Made by a program: the position numbers and the translations under genes. This document shows, one piece after another, positions 5,632-6,540 of a stretch of 6,540 bases of DNA. A model generated the notes under the pieces. The model searched no databases, was not told the origin of the DNA, and saw nothing but the letters and a program-made list of their open reading frames with translations. How positions within the stretch are numbered: the stretch's first letter is position 1; every line of letters starts with the position of its first letter. This DNA comes from Sulfuricellaceae bacterium (lineage in GTDB: Bacteria > Pseudomonadota > Gammaproteobacteria > Burkholderiales > UBA9220), in contig JAIOJO010000061.1 in the NCBI GenBank assembly GCA_019911985.1, positions 1 to 6,540 of the forward strand, read 5' to 3'.

Positions 5632-6540
5632 CGGCGCCATCCTGGCTGCCGGCATACTGTTCGAGCACTGCCCTTCCTGCTGCGGTAAGTCGGTACTTCT
5701 GCTTGCTGCTTTGGGGTTTATCCGGGATGGTCATTTCGATAAACCCTGCCTCAATAAGAGGGTTCAAGACTTGGTGCCTAAACTTGGTGCGGTCAGTTCG
5801 TCCCGTAATAGCCATGAGATCCACTAAGGCCGCTGTTTTACGGCATTTATTCAGAATTTCGACTTGGTCCCGACTTGGTGCCAACTTGGTGCCAACTTGC
5901 GGGGTTTCGTCCGCACTTGGCCCAGCCACCCCTGCGTGAATCGGCAAACGGATCAAAAAAGAGGTGCGGTCGTCGTCGCTCTCGAATTCGGGCGTGGGCG
6001 AGCCGTTCTCCTTCATGACCTTCAAAATCTTGGGAATGCCCGTCGAGCGCCCCTCGGTAAGATCAAGCTCCTTGAGGAATTCGCCGATGCGGCGGTTGCG
6101 GTAACGGCGGCTGACCGCCTTGCCGGCCCGCAGGTCTTCCATCCGAATCGAGCGATCCGGGCCGGGAAAACTCAGCACCACCAGATCGTCCGGGCTGATC
6201 CGGACTTCGATTGGCTCCCGCTCCTGGTAGGAACGGTGATACACAGCATTGACCACCGCCTCTTCAATCGCCGCGTAGGGGAAATTCCAGAAGCGTTCGG
6301 CCTCAGCCCGATCCGGGTGCTTGACGACGGTCTCTTTAAGGTAATTGCGCTGGATGAAGTCGAGCGCCTCGCGAGTCATGCGGGCGAGCGGCCCCTGAAA
6401 GATTTTTTCCTCGAAACGATCGCCCCCCGCGCCTTCCGGAAACCACACCACATCAATCTGGGTGGCGGGAAAGAACCGGTGCGGCGCTTCATTGAAGAAC
6501 AGCAAACCGACATTCTTCGGGAAAGGCGCTTCCGATGGAC
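5624..6540 (-). CDS. ATP-binding / winged-helix protein of the AlbA_2-RecG-C-like (COG2865) family, 5' end missing
   Basis: The frame stays open to the right edge of the window (preceding residues PSEAPFPKNVG), so a TTG at 6505 is not the true start. About 304 residues are visible. Counted from the Leu codon at 6505, they show LLFFNEAPHRFFPATQIDV (end of the region after the AlbA_2/Schlafen-type DNA-binding domain, itself outside the window). A GHKL-like ATP-binding module follows, with an N-box-like EEAVVNAVYHRSY (81-93) and a glycine-containing EGRSTGIPKI (151-160). Next is a linker with an 11-residue period (about 203-215), then a winged-helix-like domain (about 216-282). The end is an acidic tail. 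It overlaps hsdR by 8 bp. Members of this family often occur beside type I restriction genes; a regulatory or accessory defence role is inferred. ATP binding is from family resemblance, not proven. Confidence 0.8.
   Translation of the reverse strand, partial: PSEAPFPKNVGLLFFNEAPHRFFPATQIDVVWFPEGAGGDRFEEKIFQGPLARMTREALDFIQRNYLKETVVKHPDRAEAERFWNFPYAAIEEAVVNAVYHRSYQEREPIEVRISPDDLVVLSFPGPDRSIRMEDLRAGKAVSRRYRNRRIGEFLKELDLTEGRSTGIPKILKVMKENGSPTPEFESDDDRTSFLIRLPIHAGVAGPSADETPQVGTKLAPSRDQVEILNKCRKTAALVDLMAITGRTDRTKFRHQVLNPLIEAGFIEMTIPDKPQSSKQKYRLTAAGRAVLEQYAGSQDGADV
5640..5643 (-). promoter_or_regulatory. ribosome-binding site deciding the hsdR start
   Basis: AGGA on the - strand lies eight bases before the ATG at 5631. 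It abuts or overlaps the alternative ATG at 5640 and lies downstream of the ATG at 5655, so it favours 5631. It sits inside the last codons of the upstream ATP-binding gene, consistent with coupled translation. Confidence 0.5.
5862..5899. repeat. 11-bp tandem repeat (unit ACTTGGTGCCA) in the linker of the ATP-binding gene
   Basis: Copies start at 5862 (ACTTGGTCCCG), 5873 and 5884 (both exactly ACTTGGTGCCA), with a partial copy ACTTG at 5895. Since 11 is not a multiple of 3, three units encode one 11-residue period, visible as QVGTKLAPSRD followed by QV in the protein. Related ACTTGGTGC words recur nearby at 5769 and 5782, and ACTTGGCCC at 5914. The array lies between the ATP-binding module and the winged-helix region. 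Confidence 0.8.

Noticed and set aside
5632..5655. ATG codons at 5655 and 5640 as the hsdR start
   Set aside because: The AGGA at 5643-5640 is spaced for the ATG at 5631, and homologous HsdR proteins begin close to MSEYHHVEKPF. The upstream starts cannot be excluded.

Overview
The window looks like chromosomal DNA of a Gram-negative bacterium, most likely a proteobacterium. This rests on the protein families present and on a palindromic repeat (GGGAGAGGG / GGGTGAGGG) of a type common in proteobacterial genomes. I cannot name a genus. It holds two blocks of genes that converge on a short gap at about 1498-1588.

Left block (1-1497, + strand, moderate GC): the 3' end of a SulP-family anion transporter (C-terminal part of its STAS domain and a cysteine-containing tail), then a gamma-class carbonic anhydrase with all three zinc-ligand histidines, then a PduO-type ATP:cob(I)alamin adenosyltransferase. 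The transporter/anhydrase pair suggests inorganic-carbon (bicarbonate) handling. The adenosyltransferase makes the B12 coenzyme and has no obvious link to the other two.

Right block (1589-6540, - strand, visibly more GC-rich): a tightly overlapping three-gene run, read from right to left. First is an ATP-binding/winged-helix protein of the Schlafen-AlbA_2 / RecG-C-like (COG2865) type, whose 5' end lies outside the window. Next is hsdR, the nuclease-translocase subunit of a type I restriction-modification system. Last is a YgjP-like (DUF45) zinc metallopeptidase. The overlaps are 8 bp (ATGTCTGA) and 4 bp (ATGA), so the three are probably translationally coupled. The methylase (hsdM) and specificity (hsdS) genes are not in the window and would be expected beyond position 6540.

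Two details stand out. A 107-bp double-hairpin palindromic element sits inside hsdR, between its nuclease and helicase domains, and is read through in frame as a Pro/Gly-rich linker. The ATP-binding gene carries an 11-bp tandem repeat at its interdomain linker; gain or loss of one unit would shift the frame before the winged helix. No RNA genes, CRISPR arrays, insertion sequences or convincing terminators were seen, and no stretch longer than 300 bases lacks a gene.
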